From positions 1-64,000 of the forward strand of contig NZ_JANSUY010000021.1 in assembly GCF_024741135.1 (NCBI RefSeq): a stretch of 64,000 bases of DNA, given 5' to 3'. Positions 9,342-17,744 of this stretch are shown here, piece by piece. Under the pieces are notes generated by a model. That model was not told where the DNA came from and did no database searches. It worked only from the letters and a program-made list of their open reading frames with translations. Source of the DNA: Aquiflexum gelatinilyticum. GTDB lineage: Bacteria; Bacteroidota; Bacteroidia; Cytophagales; Cyclobacteriaceae. Positions within the stretch are counted from its first letter, which is position 1. Every line of letters begins with the position of its first letter. A program made the translations under genes and the position numbers.

Positions 9342-9623
9342 ATGATCAACTCATTTGGCAGCAGGGAAACAGAAAAAATTTGGCAGGGAGAAGTTTCCAA
9401 AAAGCTTCCATTTGAAATCCAAAATACGGCAAGGCGAAAGTTGAGAATGATCAATAACGCAGCAAACATCAATGATTTGAGAATTCCGCCGGCAAATCAT
9501 TTGGAAAAATTGAGCGGCAACCTTGTTGGATTTTATAGCATCAGAATAAATGATCAATGGAGAATTATATTTCAATGGGATGGTAGCCACGCCAATGAAG
9601 TGGAAATCATAGATTACCATTAA
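9342..9623 (+). CDS. higB: HigB-type mRNA interferase toxin
   Basis: A 93-residue protein of the RelE/HigB (plasmid maintenance killer) family. Family marks are the MINSFGSRETEKIW-like N-terminus, the central LEKLSGNLVGFYSIRIN, and the WRIIFQW strand followed by EVEIIDYH at the C-terminus. HigB toxins cut mRNA on the ribosome and are neutralised by HigA. The toxin gene precedes the antitoxin gene, as is typical of higBA, with a 13-nt gap to the ATG of higA. A promoter with an overlapping inverted repeat lies directly upstream. Confidence 0.92.
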   Translation: MINSFGSRETEKIWQGEVSKKLPFEIQNTARRKLRMINNAANINDLRIPPANHLEKLSGNLVGFYSIRINDQWRIIFQWDGSHANEVEIIDYH

Positions 9624-9636
9624 GCAATATTTGAGT

Positions 9637-9927
9637 ATGGAAAAATTGAATAATATACATCCGGGAGAAGTTTTGAAAGTGGAATTTCTCGAGCCATTGG
9701 GACTGACAGCTTACAAGCTGGCCAAGGCGATATTCATTCCCCAAAATAGATTGAGTGAAATCATACATGGTAAAAGGAGTATTTCGGTAGATACAGCCAT
9801 AAGGTTTTCCAAGTTTTTTGGAACAAGTCCTAAATTTTGGCTTGGCCTTCAGATGGATTATGATTTGGAGGAAAAGAAACTGGAGGAATCCTCGGATATT
9901 CAGGAAATTAAAGCATTTCAAGAATGA
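9637..9927 (+). CDS. higA: HigA-type antitoxin, Xre family
   Basis: An antitoxin and repressor of about 96 residues. The family opening NNIHPGEVLKVEFLEPLGLTAYKLAKA leads into an Xre helix-turn-helix (about residues 25-65, with NRLSEIIHGKRSIS as the recognition part) and the HigA-typical FGTSPKFWLGLQMDYDL. It binds HigB and most likely represses the operon through the inverted repeat at 9308-9328. I chose the ATG at 9637; a TTG two codons upstream is also possible. Its stop overlaps the start of the next gene by four bases (ATGA), so all three genes are probably translated from one mRNA. Confidence 0.92.
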   Translation: MEKLNNIHPGEVLKVEFLEPLGLTAYKLAKAIFIPQNRLSEIIHGKRSISVDTAIRFSKFFGTSPKFWLGLQMDYDLEEKKLEESSDIQEIKAFQE

Positions 9928-10376
9928 GCAAAACGATCCTTTCCTCCCAAGCAGTCAATGAACTTCTTGTCAGAACAGAAAAATTGAATCCCGATATTAA
10001 AGCCAATTGGGGTCTGATGACCGCTACCGAGATGCTTGTCCACTGTAATTTGGCACATCAGGGAATTCTCAAAGCTCCCAAATCTGACAAAAGCGCGACA
10101 TTCAGACAACTGATGTTCAAGTTTGTCTTCTTCAATATCAGAAGTGAATTCCCAAAGCTGGCCAAAGGTCCAAAGAGATTTCAAACTGCAGGAAATGCTC
10201 CGGACGCTTCCTTTGAAGAAGAAAAGTCAAAATTTGTTCACATCCTGAGCAAATTTCCTAAAATAGATTATGCCTTGGATGCGTCCCATCCCGTTTTTGG
10301 TCCACTGACCCACCAGCAATGGGGAATATTTGTGTGGAGGCATGTGGACCACCACCTCAGGCAATTCGGAGTTTAA
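9924..10376 (+). CDS. DUF1569 (DinB-like fold) protein in the higBA operon
   Basis: A 150-residue cytoplasmic protein of the DUF1569 family, which has a four-helix DinB/YfiT-like fold and in some members binds a metal through histidines. Visible marks are NWGLMTATEMLVHCNLAHQ near residues 31-48, the central helix region, and the C-terminal HPVFGPLTHQQWGIFVWRHVDHHLRQFG with several conserved histidines. Its ATG overlaps the stop of higA (ATGA), so it is translationally coupled to the toxin-antitoxin pair. Its role is unknown; the coupling may be accidental or may mean that the antitoxin pair acquired a third member. Confidence 0.85.
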   Translation: MSKTILSSQAVNELLVRTEKLNPDIKANWGLMTATEMLVHCNLAHQGILKAPKSDKSATFRQLMFKFVFFNIRSEFPKLAKGPKRFQTAGNAPDASFEEEKSKFVHILSKFPKIDYALDASHPVFGPLTHQQWGIFVWRHVDHHLRQFGV

Positions 10377-10400
10377 ATCGGTAATTTTTTTCTGTTTGAA

Positions 10401-11753
10401 TCAGGTGCCCGGAAGTGAAATACCTTTTACTCTCCGGTAAAGGGATAGCGCGTACCTGTCCGTCATTCCTGAAATAAAATCCACCAAAGCCCGAAGCAAC
10501 GGATAGGGATTGACTTTGATTTCCCATCCATCTAAAGGGAAATCTTCTGGCAGCAACCTCAGGATACTTTTGTCTTTGCCTGAATACAGTTCGGTCTGAT
10601 AGAATTTATGGTTCAGCGCTTTTGAAAAAACTTCAAGCAATCCCTCCAAAACCTGAAAACCTGCAGCTTCTTTTTCCAAAACAGGTTTGGACCTGTAGAT
10701 TTTTTTCACAGAAAGGTGGGAGATTTTTTCAAGCGGTTTGGCGGATGGAATAATGTCAGTGAGAGCCTGGTCAAAGTCGCCGCTAAGAATCGCCTCTTCA
10801 TTGGCACAAAAAGCTTCCACCGCTTCGCTGATCAGACTTCCGATCGTCATGGCCCTCAGAATGGCCAATTTTTGAGAGTCTGTTTTGTATTTCTCTAATT
10901 TTTCAGGTTTGAATTTGTCCCCCAATATCTCGGCAAGCAATTCAACGGTCTGCTCAATACTTACCAAACCCATGGTGCAGCCGTCTTCGAGGTCAATGAT
11001 GCTGTAGCAGATATCATCGGCTGCTTCCACCAAAAAAGCAAGTGGATGCCTCAACCAACATTCTGCGTTTATTTTGGTCAGACCCAATTCTGAGGCGAGT
11101 TGGGCGTAGTCTTTTTGCTGGTCGGTAAAGAACCCAAATTTCTTCTGACTTCTGCGGTTGTGGTCTCTTTTGAAAATATGGGATGGCCTTGGATATTTTG
11201 TAAAGGCAGCCAAGGTTGCATACGAAAGTTTCAATCCGTTATCCTTGGAAACCAACATCCTAAAGCCCTGGGCATTTCCTTCAAAATTTGTCAAATCATC
11301 CCATTCATGGGGTTTGACATGGGTGCGCCAAATGAAACCATAAGGATGATGCTTGAAAAAATCAGAAATAGCTTCCTCACCGGCATGTCCAAAAGGTGGA
11401 TTACCAATATCATGTGCCAATGCCGCTGCTGCCACGATGGCACCAAAATCAGAGGAATGGATACCTTTTTCGGCGAGATTGGGATATTTATTGATGAGGT
11501 ATTCACCGGCGGATTTTCCCAAAGACCTGCCTACGCTGGATACTTCGAGGCTATGGGTAAGTCTGGTATGGACAAAATCATATTCAGGAAGCGGAAAAAC
11601 CTGGGTTTTGTCCTGAAGATTTCTAAACGGAGCAGAAAAAATGATCCGGTCGTAATCTATTTCAAACTCACTTCTAAAAGATTCAGGTGAGGAATTTTCT
11701 TTTTTCGAAGAATCAAACCTGTCCGAACTCAATAATTTTTCCCAATTCATCAT
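10401..11753 (-). CDS. dgt: Deoxyguanosinetriphosphate triphosphohydrolase
   Basis: An HD-superfamily enzyme of about 450 residues that splits dNTPs, classically dGTP, into deoxynucleoside and triphosphate. The start at 11753 (MMNWEKLLSSDRF) was chosen because the twelve residues before it look untranslated. Metal-binding residues are visible: H67 in THSLEVSSVGRSLG and H114-D115 in AALAHDIGNPPFGHAGE. The N-terminal RSEFEIDYDRIIFSAPFRNLQDKTQVFPL block is characteristic of Dgt. The gene is convergent with the DUF1569 gene, stops 25 nt apart, and divergent from the DUF4382 gene. Confidence 0.95.
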   Translation of the reverse strand: MMNWEKLLSSDRFDSSKKENSSPESFRSEFEIDYDRIIFSAPFRNLQDKTQVFPLPEYDFVHTRLTHSLEVSSVGRSLGKSAGEYLINKYPNLAEKGIHSSDFGAIVAAAALAHDIGNPPFGHAGEEAISDFFKHHPYGFIWRTHVKPHEWDDLTNFEGNAQGFRMLVSKDNGLKLSYATLAAFTKYPRPSHIFKRDHNRRSQKKFGFFTDQQKDYAQLASELGLTKINAECWLRHPLAFLVEAADDICYSIIDLEDGCTMGLVSIEQTVELLAEILGDKFKPEKLEKYKTDSQKLAILRAMTIGSLISEAVEAFCANEEAILSGDFDQALTDIIPSAKPLEKISHLSVKKIYRSKPVLEKEAAGFQVLEGLLEVFSKALNHKFYQTELYSGKDKSILRLLPEDFPLDGWEIKVNPYPLLRALVDFISGMTDRYALSLYRRVKGISLPGT

Positions 11754-11878
11754 CTCCAAAAATACTAAAGCTATGTGTTTTAAGACCAATCATCGTCAAA
11801 AAATTAACCAAGAAATCATCTTGGCACAATGATTGGAAGTATGGCTACAAGTTAAAACCCATTTAAATTTTAAATTTT

Positions 11879-12703
11879 ATGAAAAAACACATTTATTCTA
11901 TCTCAGCAATGTTGGCTACAGTGTTCTTTTTGGTCTCTTGTGATGACGAGGATGACATGCAATCCTCTGCTAATGCAAAAGTGAATGTTTACCTGATTGA
12001 CGCACCCGCAGCTTATGATGAAGTGTGGGTTGAGGTATTGGGAGTCGAATTTCTTCCAAAAGGCGAAAGTGAAGAAAATGGAAGTGCATGGATTACTTTG
12101 GGACATGAAGGAGAAGATAAAAAGCTTAATCTTCTTTCTTTGGTAGCTGATAACCCATTTTACTTTGGAGAAATTGAAGTCCCTGCAGGGGAAATTTCCC
12201 AAATAAGGTTATTGCTAGGCGATGACAATTACATCATGGATGGGGAGCAGCGCATAGACCTTACCACTCCTAGCGCCCAACAAAGTGGATTGAAATTGAA
12301 AATCGACAAACCATTAGAGGCAGGAATTTCTTATGATTTGGTGATAGATTTTGATGCTTCAAAATCGATTGTGAAAGCTGGGAATTCAGGTAATTATATC
12401 CTTAAGCCTGTTTTGAGAGTGATTGCGGAAGCCTCAGCTACTATTGAGGGTACCGTATTGCCATTGGAGGCATTTCCTGTACAGGTTTCAGCCATTATTG
12501 ATGAAGACACCGTGGGCACTTTCACAGACGAGAATGGCATGTTCATGATCAGAGGATTGAAAACAGGGAGTTATTCTTTGCTCGTAGAACCTAATGAATT
12601 GTATCAAGTCAAAAAAATTGAAGGAGTAGAAACCACAATTGGGGTGGTTACAAAGCCGGAACCTATCCAACTTGATTTGGTTGTAATTGATACAGAGAAT
12701 TAA
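11879..12703 (+). CDS. DUF4382 domain lipoprotein, copy A
   Basis: A 274-residue lipoprotein: the signal ends in the lipobox LVSC with C21, followed by an acidic DDEDD stretch. Residues about 30-160 are a DUF4382 domain, recognisable by VNVYLIDAPAAYDEVWVEV and GISYDLVIDFDASKSI. The remaining ~110 residues form a carboxypeptidase-regulatory-like beta sandwich (ATIEGTVLPLEA, TVGTFTDENGMFMIRGLKTGSYSLLV). Such proteins sit on the envelope; their function is not known. A clear terminator follows it, and the next gene encodes a paralogue with the same layout. Confidence 0.88.
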   Translation: MKKHIYSISAMLATVFFLVSCDDEDDMQSSANAKVNVYLIDAPAAYDEVWVEVLGVEFLPKGESEENGSAWITLGHEGEDKKLNLLSLVADNPFYFGEIEVPAGEISQIRLLLGDDNYIMDGEQRIDLTTPSAQQSGLKLKIDKPLEAGISYDLVIDFDASKSIVKAGNSGNYILKPVLRVIAEASATIEGTVLPLEAFPVQVSAIIDEDTVGTFTDENGMFMIRGLKTGSYSLLVEPNELYQVKKIEGVETTIGVVTKPEPIQLDLVVIDTEN

Positions 12704-12740
12704 TCCTCATCATCTCATATATTTAATGTGAAAGACAGAG

Positions 12741-12766
12741 AGCCCGAAGTTGAAAAACTTTGGGCT
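12741..12766 (+). terminator. Rho-independent terminator after DUF4382 copy A
   Basis: An 11-pair stem with one G-T pair (AGCCCGAAGTT at 12741-12751 against 12756-12766), a four-base loop, and a T run directly after. Confidence 0.85.
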
Positions 12767-12822
12767 TTTTTATTTCGTAGATGTCAAACTCCCATTGTGA
12801 TAACTTTTCCTATTTTTGAAGT

Positions 12823-13626
12823 GTGAAAAAATTCTCTTTATTCATCCAGATTTTTATTTGTCTGTTTCTAACTTCCTGCATGACAGATGGAGAAAGAAGT
12901 ACTGCGCTTGTCAACGTATTTGTGATTGATGCGCCGGGAGATTTTGAAGAGGTTTGGGTGGAAATTTTGGGTGTGGAAGTCAAAACCACCGGTACAAGGG
13001 GTCAGGACAATGCAAATCCTATCTTTTTTGAAAATGTCCAAAGCAATAAACAGGTCAACCTTTCAAGCCTTATTTTGGATAAACAGTTTTTGGTAGGTAG
13101 GGGAGAATTATTAGTTGGAGCAATCACAGAATTGACCTTAAAGTTGGGGACAGACCATTATGTCGTCATTGATGGAGCAAGGATTCCTTTGGTGATTGAA
13201 AATATTGAGAATCAAAATCCTTCCTTAACAGTCAATTACCCTTTAGATCCAGGAATTTCTTATGATATCTTTATTGATTTTGAAGTTTTTAGATCAATTA
13301 CAGCCTCACCCAATCCTGCAAATGGCTTTGTTCTGAAGCCCAAACTTCGTTCCTTCACGAGGGCAGATACCGGAGAAATAGCCGGTTCAATTCTTCCTGT
13401 AAAGGAAAATGCGGTCGTCTATGCTATTCAAGGAAAGGACACCGTTTCCTCCACTGCTATTGACCTTGCAACAGGAAAATTCAAACTGAGAGGTGTTTTG
13501 GGAACCCATACCGTTTCGATCATTCCTTTCAATACAAACTATCAATCGGAGACAATCCCCAATGTCAATGTTGAAAAACGGGAAATTACCCAAATAAATG
13601 CCATTACACTCCGGCTAAAACCATAA
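12823..13626 (+). CDS. DUF4382 domain lipoprotein, copy B
   Basis: A 267-residue lipoprotein starting with GTG, lipobox FLTSC with C19. It has the same two-part layout as its upstream neighbour: DUF4382 (VNVFVIDAPGDFEEVWVEI, GISYDIFIDFEVFRSI) and a C-terminal regulatory-like beta domain (GEIAGSILPV, ATGKFKLRGVLGTHTVSI). The two are clearly related yet diverged, so this is an old duplication. A TATTTTTG element ends four bases before the GTG, which suggests a leaderless or nearly leaderless transcript. The stop lies only 5 nt before ribD, which may therefore be co-transcribed. Function unknown. Confidence 0.87.
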   Translation: MKKFSLFIQIFICLFLTSCMTDGERSTALVNVFVIDAPGDFEEVWVEILGVEVKTTGTRGQDNANPIFFENVQSNKQVNLSSLILDKQFLVGRGELLVGAITELTLKLGTDHYVVIDGARIPLVIENIENQNPSLTVNYPLDPGISYDIFIDFEVFRSITASPNPANGFVLKPKLRSFTRADTGEIAGSILPVKENAVVYAIQGKDTVSSTAIDLATGKFKLRGVLGTHTVSIIPFNTNYQSETIPNVNVEKREITQINAITLRLKP

Positions 13627-13631
13627 TTCCC

Positions 13632-14657
13632 ATGACTCAGGATGAATTGTACATGCGAAGAGCCATAGAATTGGCGGAGTTGGGGAGAGGGAATGCAAGC
13701 CCAAATCCCATTGTCGGTTGTGTCATTGTGCATGAAAATACAATCATTGGGGAAGGATACCATCAGGTTTATGGAGGTCCACATGCCGAACCCAATGCCA
13801 TCAATTCGGTTGCGTATCAGGATTTATTATCGGAATCGACTGTTTATGTATCCCTTGAGCCCTGCGCCCATTGGGGCAAAACTCCTCCTTGCGCCAATCT
13901 TTTGATAGAAAAAAAGGTGAAGAAGGTTGTGATTGCAGCGGTCGACACCAATCCTTTGGTGGGAGGAAAAGGGATTCAGCTTTTGAAAGAAGCAGGAATT
14001 GAAGTTGTATCGGGAATTTTAGAAAAAGATGTAAGGGAGCAGAACAAGCGCTTTTTTACTTTTATCGAAAAGAAAAGACCTTATGTTATTCTCAAATGGG
14101 CCCAAACCCGAGATGGTTTTGTAGCTCGGGAAAACTTTGATTCCAAATGGATCAGCAACCAATATAGCCGACAGCTTGTCCATAAATGGAGGTCTGAGGA
14201 AGATGCCATCTTGGTCGGAACTTCCACTGCCAACTATGACAATCCACAGTTGAATGTGAGGGATTGGGAAGGAAGAAATCCACTTCGGATTGTTTTGGAC
14301 CGAAACTTGACTTTAGATCCAAATCTGAATCTTTTCGACCGCAGCCAAAAAACGATTTGCTACAATCAGGTCAAAACTGAAAATTCAGAGAACCTTGATT
14401 TGGTAAAATTGGATTCAGGATTTGGCTTGGAGAAGGTTTTGGAGGATTTGTACCAAAGGAAAATCCAGAGCCTAATCGTTGAGGGAGGGGCACAGGTTTT
14501 GAAAAGTTTTATTGAAAATGAACTTTGGGACGAGGCTCGGGTTTTTACAGGTCAGGTCCAATTTGGAAAAGGCATTCCGGCACCCTTGATCAAAGGTAAA
14601 TTGCTTTCCGAATCAGAAATCGTGGGGGATAGGTTGGCTGTCTGGGAAAGAAATTGA
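13632..14657 (+). CDS. ribD: Bifunctional riboflavin biosynthesis deaminase/reductase RibD
   Basis: A 341-residue cytoplasmic enzyme for the second and third steps of riboflavin synthesis: deamination of the GTP-derived pyrimidine and reduction of the ribosyl side chain. The N-terminal deaminase domain has the zinc site HAE in GGPHAEPNAI and the PCAHWGKTPPC motif. The C-terminal reductase domain (from about residue 145) shows KRPYVILKWAQTRDG, WISNQYSRQLVHKWR and the later LIVEGGAQVLKSF. Length is normal, about 340-370 residues. It is the only riboflavin gene in the window. Confidence 0.95.
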   Translation: MTQDELYMRRAIELAELGRGNASPNPIVGCVIVHENTIIGEGYHQVYGGPHAEPNAINSVAYQDLLSESTVYVSLEPCAHWGKTPPCANLLIEKKVKKVVIAAVDTNPLVGGKGIQLLKEAGIEVVSGILEKDVREQNKRFFTFIEKKRPYVILKWAQTRDGFVARENFDSKWISNQYSRQLVHKWRSEEDAILVGTSTANYDNPQLNVRDWEGRNPLRIVLDRNLTLDPNLNLFDRSQKTICYNQVKTENSENLDLVKLDSGFGLEKVLEDLYQRKIQSLIVEGGAQVLKSFIENELWDEARVFTGQVQFGKGIPAPLIKGKLLSESEIVGDRLAVWERN

Positions 14658-14881
14658 AAGATAATTCAAATTATTCCTGTAAATGTCATTTCAAGTTGAT
14701 AAAAATGGTTTTACAGAAAGGGTGATTATTCTTGGTGTGGGCTCATCTTGAATCCGAGGTACGAGGATGAAAGATCTCAAAAAATTAGAGACTCTTCGCT
14801 TCACTCAGAGTGACGGCCGAGACAACATCAGCCATCCGTAATCGCTCAACATTTAGTTATACCCACAAATTGTTATAAACC

Positions 14882-15364
14882 ATGTCCGAATCACTCTACT
14901 TACCAGAAGTCGCCACGAAGGCAGAAAAATACCAAGTCATTCTTCCACAGATTGAGTCTTTGATCTCCTCAGAGACAGATAGCTACGCCAATCTCGCCAA
15001 TGTTGCAGCGGTATTGAGAGAGGCATTCGGTTTTTTTTGGGTAGGATTTTACATTGTCAAAGGCGAACAATTGGTCTTGGGACCATTTCAAGGTCCTTTG
15101 GCCTGTACTAGGATAGCATTTGGAAAAGGCGTATGCGGGACTGCTTGGAAAGAAGCTAAGACCCAATTAGTACCGGATGTGGATGCTTTTCCGGGTCATA
15201 TTGCCTGCAGTTCTGCTTCCCGGTCTGAGATCGTAGTTCCGGGATTTAAAGAAGGGAAAGTTTGGATAGTCCTTGATGTCGACAGTGATCAATTAGACGA
15301 TTTTGACCAAAGCGATGCTTTTTACCTCGAAAAATTGATGGCCTTGGTGGACCAATACTGTTAA
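14882..15364 (+). CDS. msrC: Free methionine-(R)-sulfoxide reductase, GAF domain
   Basis: A single GAF domain of 160 residues. The three cysteines used by fRMsr enzymes are present with the family spacing: C75 (GPLAC), C85 (GKGVCGTAW) and C109 (HIACSSASRSEIVVP). The enzyme reduces free, not protein-bound, methionine R-sulfoxide and is part of oxidative damage repair. The FFWVGFYIVK and EIVVP blocks also fit. The gene stands alone, convergent with the LOG-family gene 7 nt away. The start at 14882 has no Shine-Dalgarno sequence, as usual in this phylum. Confidence 0.92.
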   Translation: MSESLYLPEVATKAEKYQVILPQIESLISSETDSYANLANVAAVLREAFGFFWVGFYIVKGEQLVLGPFQGPLACTRIAFGKGVCGTAWKEAKTQLVPDVDAFPGHIACSSASRSEIVVPGFKEGKVWIVLDVDSDQLDDFDQSDAFYLEKLMALVDQYC

Positions 15365-15371
15365 GTGAAGC

Positions 15372-15944
15372 CTACTTCACCTCCCACTTTTCGATATACT
15401 TTGGTTCAAAAGAACTCATTTTATCCAACAGTTCCACAGGATCACTGCTGACAATCAACAAGTCCAACTGCGCTTGGTGCAAGAATCCTTCTTTAGCCGA
15501 ATGCTGAAGAAAAGCAATCAGCCCATCATAATACCCATTGACATTGTAGAGTGCCAAAGGCTTGCTGATATAAGCCAACTGGTTAAGGGTCATGATTTCA
15601 AACAGTTCCTCAAATGTCCCGATTCCACCAGGCATGGCGATAAAACCGTCTCCTTTTTCGGCCATCAGCCATTTGCGGTCGCGCATGGTTTCGACGACAG
15701 TCAGTTCGGTCAATCCTCGGTGCGCTACCTCGATGTCCACGAGTTTTTGGGGAATGATTCCATAGACATCCATCCCTGCTTCCAGCATGGCATCGGCGAT
15801 GACGCCCATCAACCCGACATTCCCGGCACCATAGACCAAAGCCATGTTTCTTTTGACCATTTCCTTTGCCAAAGCTTTTGCGCCTTCTTCGTAAACAGGA
15901 TTTTTGCCTTTGTTCGAACCGCAGTAGATGGTGATTTTTTTCAT
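15372..15944 (-). CDS. LOG-family protein (cytokinin-type nucleoside 5'-monophosphate phosphoribohydrolase)
   Basis: A 190-residue Rossmann-like protein of the TIGR00730/LOG family. The hallmark PGGIGTFEE is at residues 105-113, preceded by R90-K91 in MRDRKWLM, and the glycine-rich YGAGNVGLMG is at 38-47. Family members hydrolyse AMP or modified AMP to ribose 5-phosphate and the base. I used the ATG at 15944 (MKKITIYCGS), which gives the standard start; a start six codons upstream exists. Function in this organism, purine salvage or cytokinin-like signalling, cannot be told from sequence. Confidence 0.9.
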   Translation of the reverse strand: MKKITIYCGSNKGKNPVYEEGAKALAKEMVKRNMALVYGAGNVGLMGVIADAMLEAGMDVYGIIPQKLVDIEVAHRGLTELTVVETMRDRKWLMAEKGDGFIAMPGGIGTFEELFEIMTLNQLAYISKPLALYNVNGYYDGLIAFLQHSAKEGFLHQAQLDLLIVSSDPVELLDKMSSFEPKYIEKWEVK

Positions 15945-15983
15945 AAGTTGATTTTTGGACAAAAGTAATTGTATTTACCCTAT

Positions 15984-16409
15984 TCTGCGAAGGTCTTCGA
16001 AATCCGCGGGAGTAATTTTTTGAATTCTGAGTATTTAAAGTCCTGCAGACATCGCAGATGTCCGCAAAATAAATAGAAGGTGTCCCGCGAAGATGCAAAG
16101 AAAAAAATTTACCTCAGAGGACGCGGAGGGCAGGGAGAAAAAAAATCATGAATTATATCACACTGAGAAAAAAAGAGCAAAACCCATAAGAAATGCACCT
16201 TCCGGTAATAGCTAAGCCATTTGGGTCATTGCGGTAAAAATTTTCAAGAATAACCAATTATCATCTGTGAAAATCTGTGTTCATCAGTGGTAAATATTTT
16301 TTCCCGAAGACTACGCAGATGTCCGCAGGCATATTCTTAGCAAGCCATAAAGAAGTATACCTGATTTTTTTTTTCTGCGAAGGTCTGCGAAATCCGTGGG
16401 AGATATTTT
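15984..16409. repeat. Cluster of degenerate intergenic repeats
   Basis: The gap between the LOG gene and rdgB (15945-16462, about 520 bases) has no convincing gene. It holds two near-identical units of about 36 bases at 15984-16020 and 16374-16409 (TCTGCGAAGGTCTKCGAAAT followed by CCGYGGGAG), a more diverged unit near 16264-16300 (ATCTGTGAAAATCTGTG followed by CATCAGTGG), and opposite-strand fragments GCAGATGTCCGCA near 16052-16068 and 16311-16327. All are variants of one theme built on TCTGYGaaRRTCTGYG. The cluster probably represents copies of a dispersed intergenic repeat. Confidence 0.6.
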
Positions 16410-16462
16410 CAGGGCGTGGGTCATTTTATCCTTTTTCAATTATTCTCCTTAATTTCAACCCC

Positions 16463-17032
16463 ATGAAAATCTGCTTTGCCACCAACAACAAAAAGAAAAT
16501 AGAAGAGGTCAAATCTGCCCTTGGAGAGGACTTTACTATAGTCTCCTTGGAGGAAATAGGCTGCAAGGAAGAACTTCCCGAAACAGGTGACACCTTGGAA
16601 CACAATGCCTTCCAAAAAGCCAGGTATGTCAAAGACAACTATGGAGTGGATTGCTTTGCAGACGATACCGGATTGGAAGTGGAAGCCTTGGATGGCGCGC
16701 CGGGAGTGTATTCAGGGAGATTTGCCGGCGAGCCAAGAAGTGATGAGAGGAATGTAGACCTGCTTTTGAGCAAAATGGCTGGAAAGGATAATAGGAAAGC
16801 AAGGTTCAGGACCGTCATTGCACTAATTATGAATGGAGAGGAGCATGCCTTTGAAGGAATTGCTGAGGGAAAAATAATTTATGAGAGAACTGGTACAGGG
16901 GGGTTTGGATATGATCCTGTTTTTGTACCAAATGGATTTGAAAAGACTTTTGCAGAATTGACTTTGGAAGAAAAAAACCAAATCAGCCACCGTGGCAAGG
17001 CTGTAAAAGCTTTGGCAGACTTTCTCAAATAA
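16463..17032 (+). CDS. rdgB: XTP/dITP diphosphatase (non-canonical purine NTP pyrophosphatase)
   Basis: A 189-residue Ham1/RdgB enzyme that removes inosine and xanthosine triphosphates from the nucleotide pool. The ATG at 16463 begins the canonical MKICFATNNKKKIEEV; a longer in-frame reading extends upstream through the repeat cluster and was rejected. Family motifs: TNNKKK near residue 8, DDTGLEVEALDGAPGVYSGRFAG in the middle, GTGGFGYDPVF and the terminal SHRGKAVKAL. It is followed after 19 nt by udk in the same direction. Confidence 0.95.
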   Translation: MKICFATNNKKKIEEVKSALGEDFTIVSLEEIGCKEELPETGDTLEHNAFQKARYVKDNYGVDCFADDTGLEVEALDGAPGVYSGRFAGEPRSDERNVDLLLSKMAGKDNRKARFRTVIALIMNGEEHAFEGIAEGKIIYERTGTGGFGYDPVFVPNGFEKTFAELTLEEKNQISHRGKAVKALADFLK

Positions 17033-17045
17033 ATTTTTAAATTTG
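17011..17045 (+). promoter_or_regulatory. Candidate promoter of udk
   Basis: TTTG at 17011-17014, a 23-nt spacer, and TAAATTTG at 17038-17045. The element lies at the end of rdgB and ends six bases before the udk ATG, so the transcript would be leaderless or nearly so. Confidence 0.5.
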
Positions 17046-17051
17046 TACCCC

Positions 17052-17669
17052 ATGAACAAACCATTTATTCTAGGGATTACCGGGGGAAGCGCATCAGGCA
17101 AAACTTTATTTTTAGACAAGCTGCTGCATTCATTTGAACCCGGGGAAGTTTGTTTGATCTCCCAGGACAATTATTATAAACCAAGGCATCTTCAGCCTGT
17201 AGACGAGAAAGGAATCCATAATTTTGATACCCCAAATTCCATAGATTTTGGACAATATGCCGAGGATATCAAAAAAATCCGGGAAGGCGAAACCGTCTAC
17301 AGACAAGAATATACTTTTAATAATCCCAACAAAAAGCCCAAAACACTGGAATTTGCTCCCGCGCCTGTAGTGGTAGTGGAGGGAATTTTTGTGCTCTATT
17401 ATCCCGAGTTGGCGGATTTGTTGGATCTGAAGGTTTTTATCGATGCCAAAGAATATATTAAACTAAAAAGAAGAATTGTCAGGGATAAAGTAGAGCGTGG
17501 CTATGACCTCGATGATGTTCTGTACAGGTATGAGATGCATGTAATGCCTACTTATGAAAAGTATATCGAGCCTTTCAAGAATGATGCAGATCTGATCATA
17601 CCAAACAACAGGAATTTTGACCATGCCTTGGATGTAATCAGGACTTACCTGAGGTTAAAAGCAAAATAA
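17052..17669 (+). CDS. udk: Uridine kinase
   Basis: A 205-residue P-loop kinase that phosphorylates uridine and cytidine to the monophosphates. The Walker A motif GGSASGKT is at residues 11-18. Further family blocks are SQDNYYKP, NFDTPNSIDF and VVVEGIFVLYYPEL, and RRIVRDKVERGYDLDDVLYRYE. The ATG at 17052 was chosen over a TTG three codons upstream. The Walker-type start so near the N-terminus and total length are normal for the family. Confidence 0.93.
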   Translation: MNKPFILGITGGSASGKTLFLDKLLHSFEPGEVCLISQDNYYKPRHLQPVDEKGIHNFDTPNSIDFGQYAEDIKKIREGETVYRQEYTFNNPNKKPKTLEFAPAPVVVVEGIFVLYYPELADLLDLKVFIDAKEYIKLKRRIVRDKVERGYDLDDVLYRYEMHVMPTYEKYIEPFKNDADLIIPNNRNFDHALDVIRTYLRLKAK

Positions 17670-17708
17670 GCGGAAATGTCTAAGGGTCAGTTTTTTTTAG
17701 TGTAGGCC

Positions 17709-17737
17709 TTTTGTAATTGCAAAACTTTATATATTTG
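17709..17737 (+). promoter_or_regulatory. Candidate promoter of the small hypothetical gene
   Basis: TTTTG at 17709-17713 and TATATTTG at 17730-17737, spacer 16. The element ends seven bases before the GTG at 17745. Confidence 0.5.
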
Positions 17738-17744
17738 CTCCCCC

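Noticed and set aside
14756-14826. Stretch reading gagactcttcgcttcactc followed by agagtgac between ribD and the GAF gene
   Set aside because: It resembles a widely scattered intergenic repeat fragment, but a single copy in this window does not let me define it. The 224-base gap holds no gene.
16277-16462. N-terminal extension of rdgB
   Set aside because: The extra 62 residues lie in the repeat cluster, have no family counterpart and the MKICFATNN start is the canonical one.
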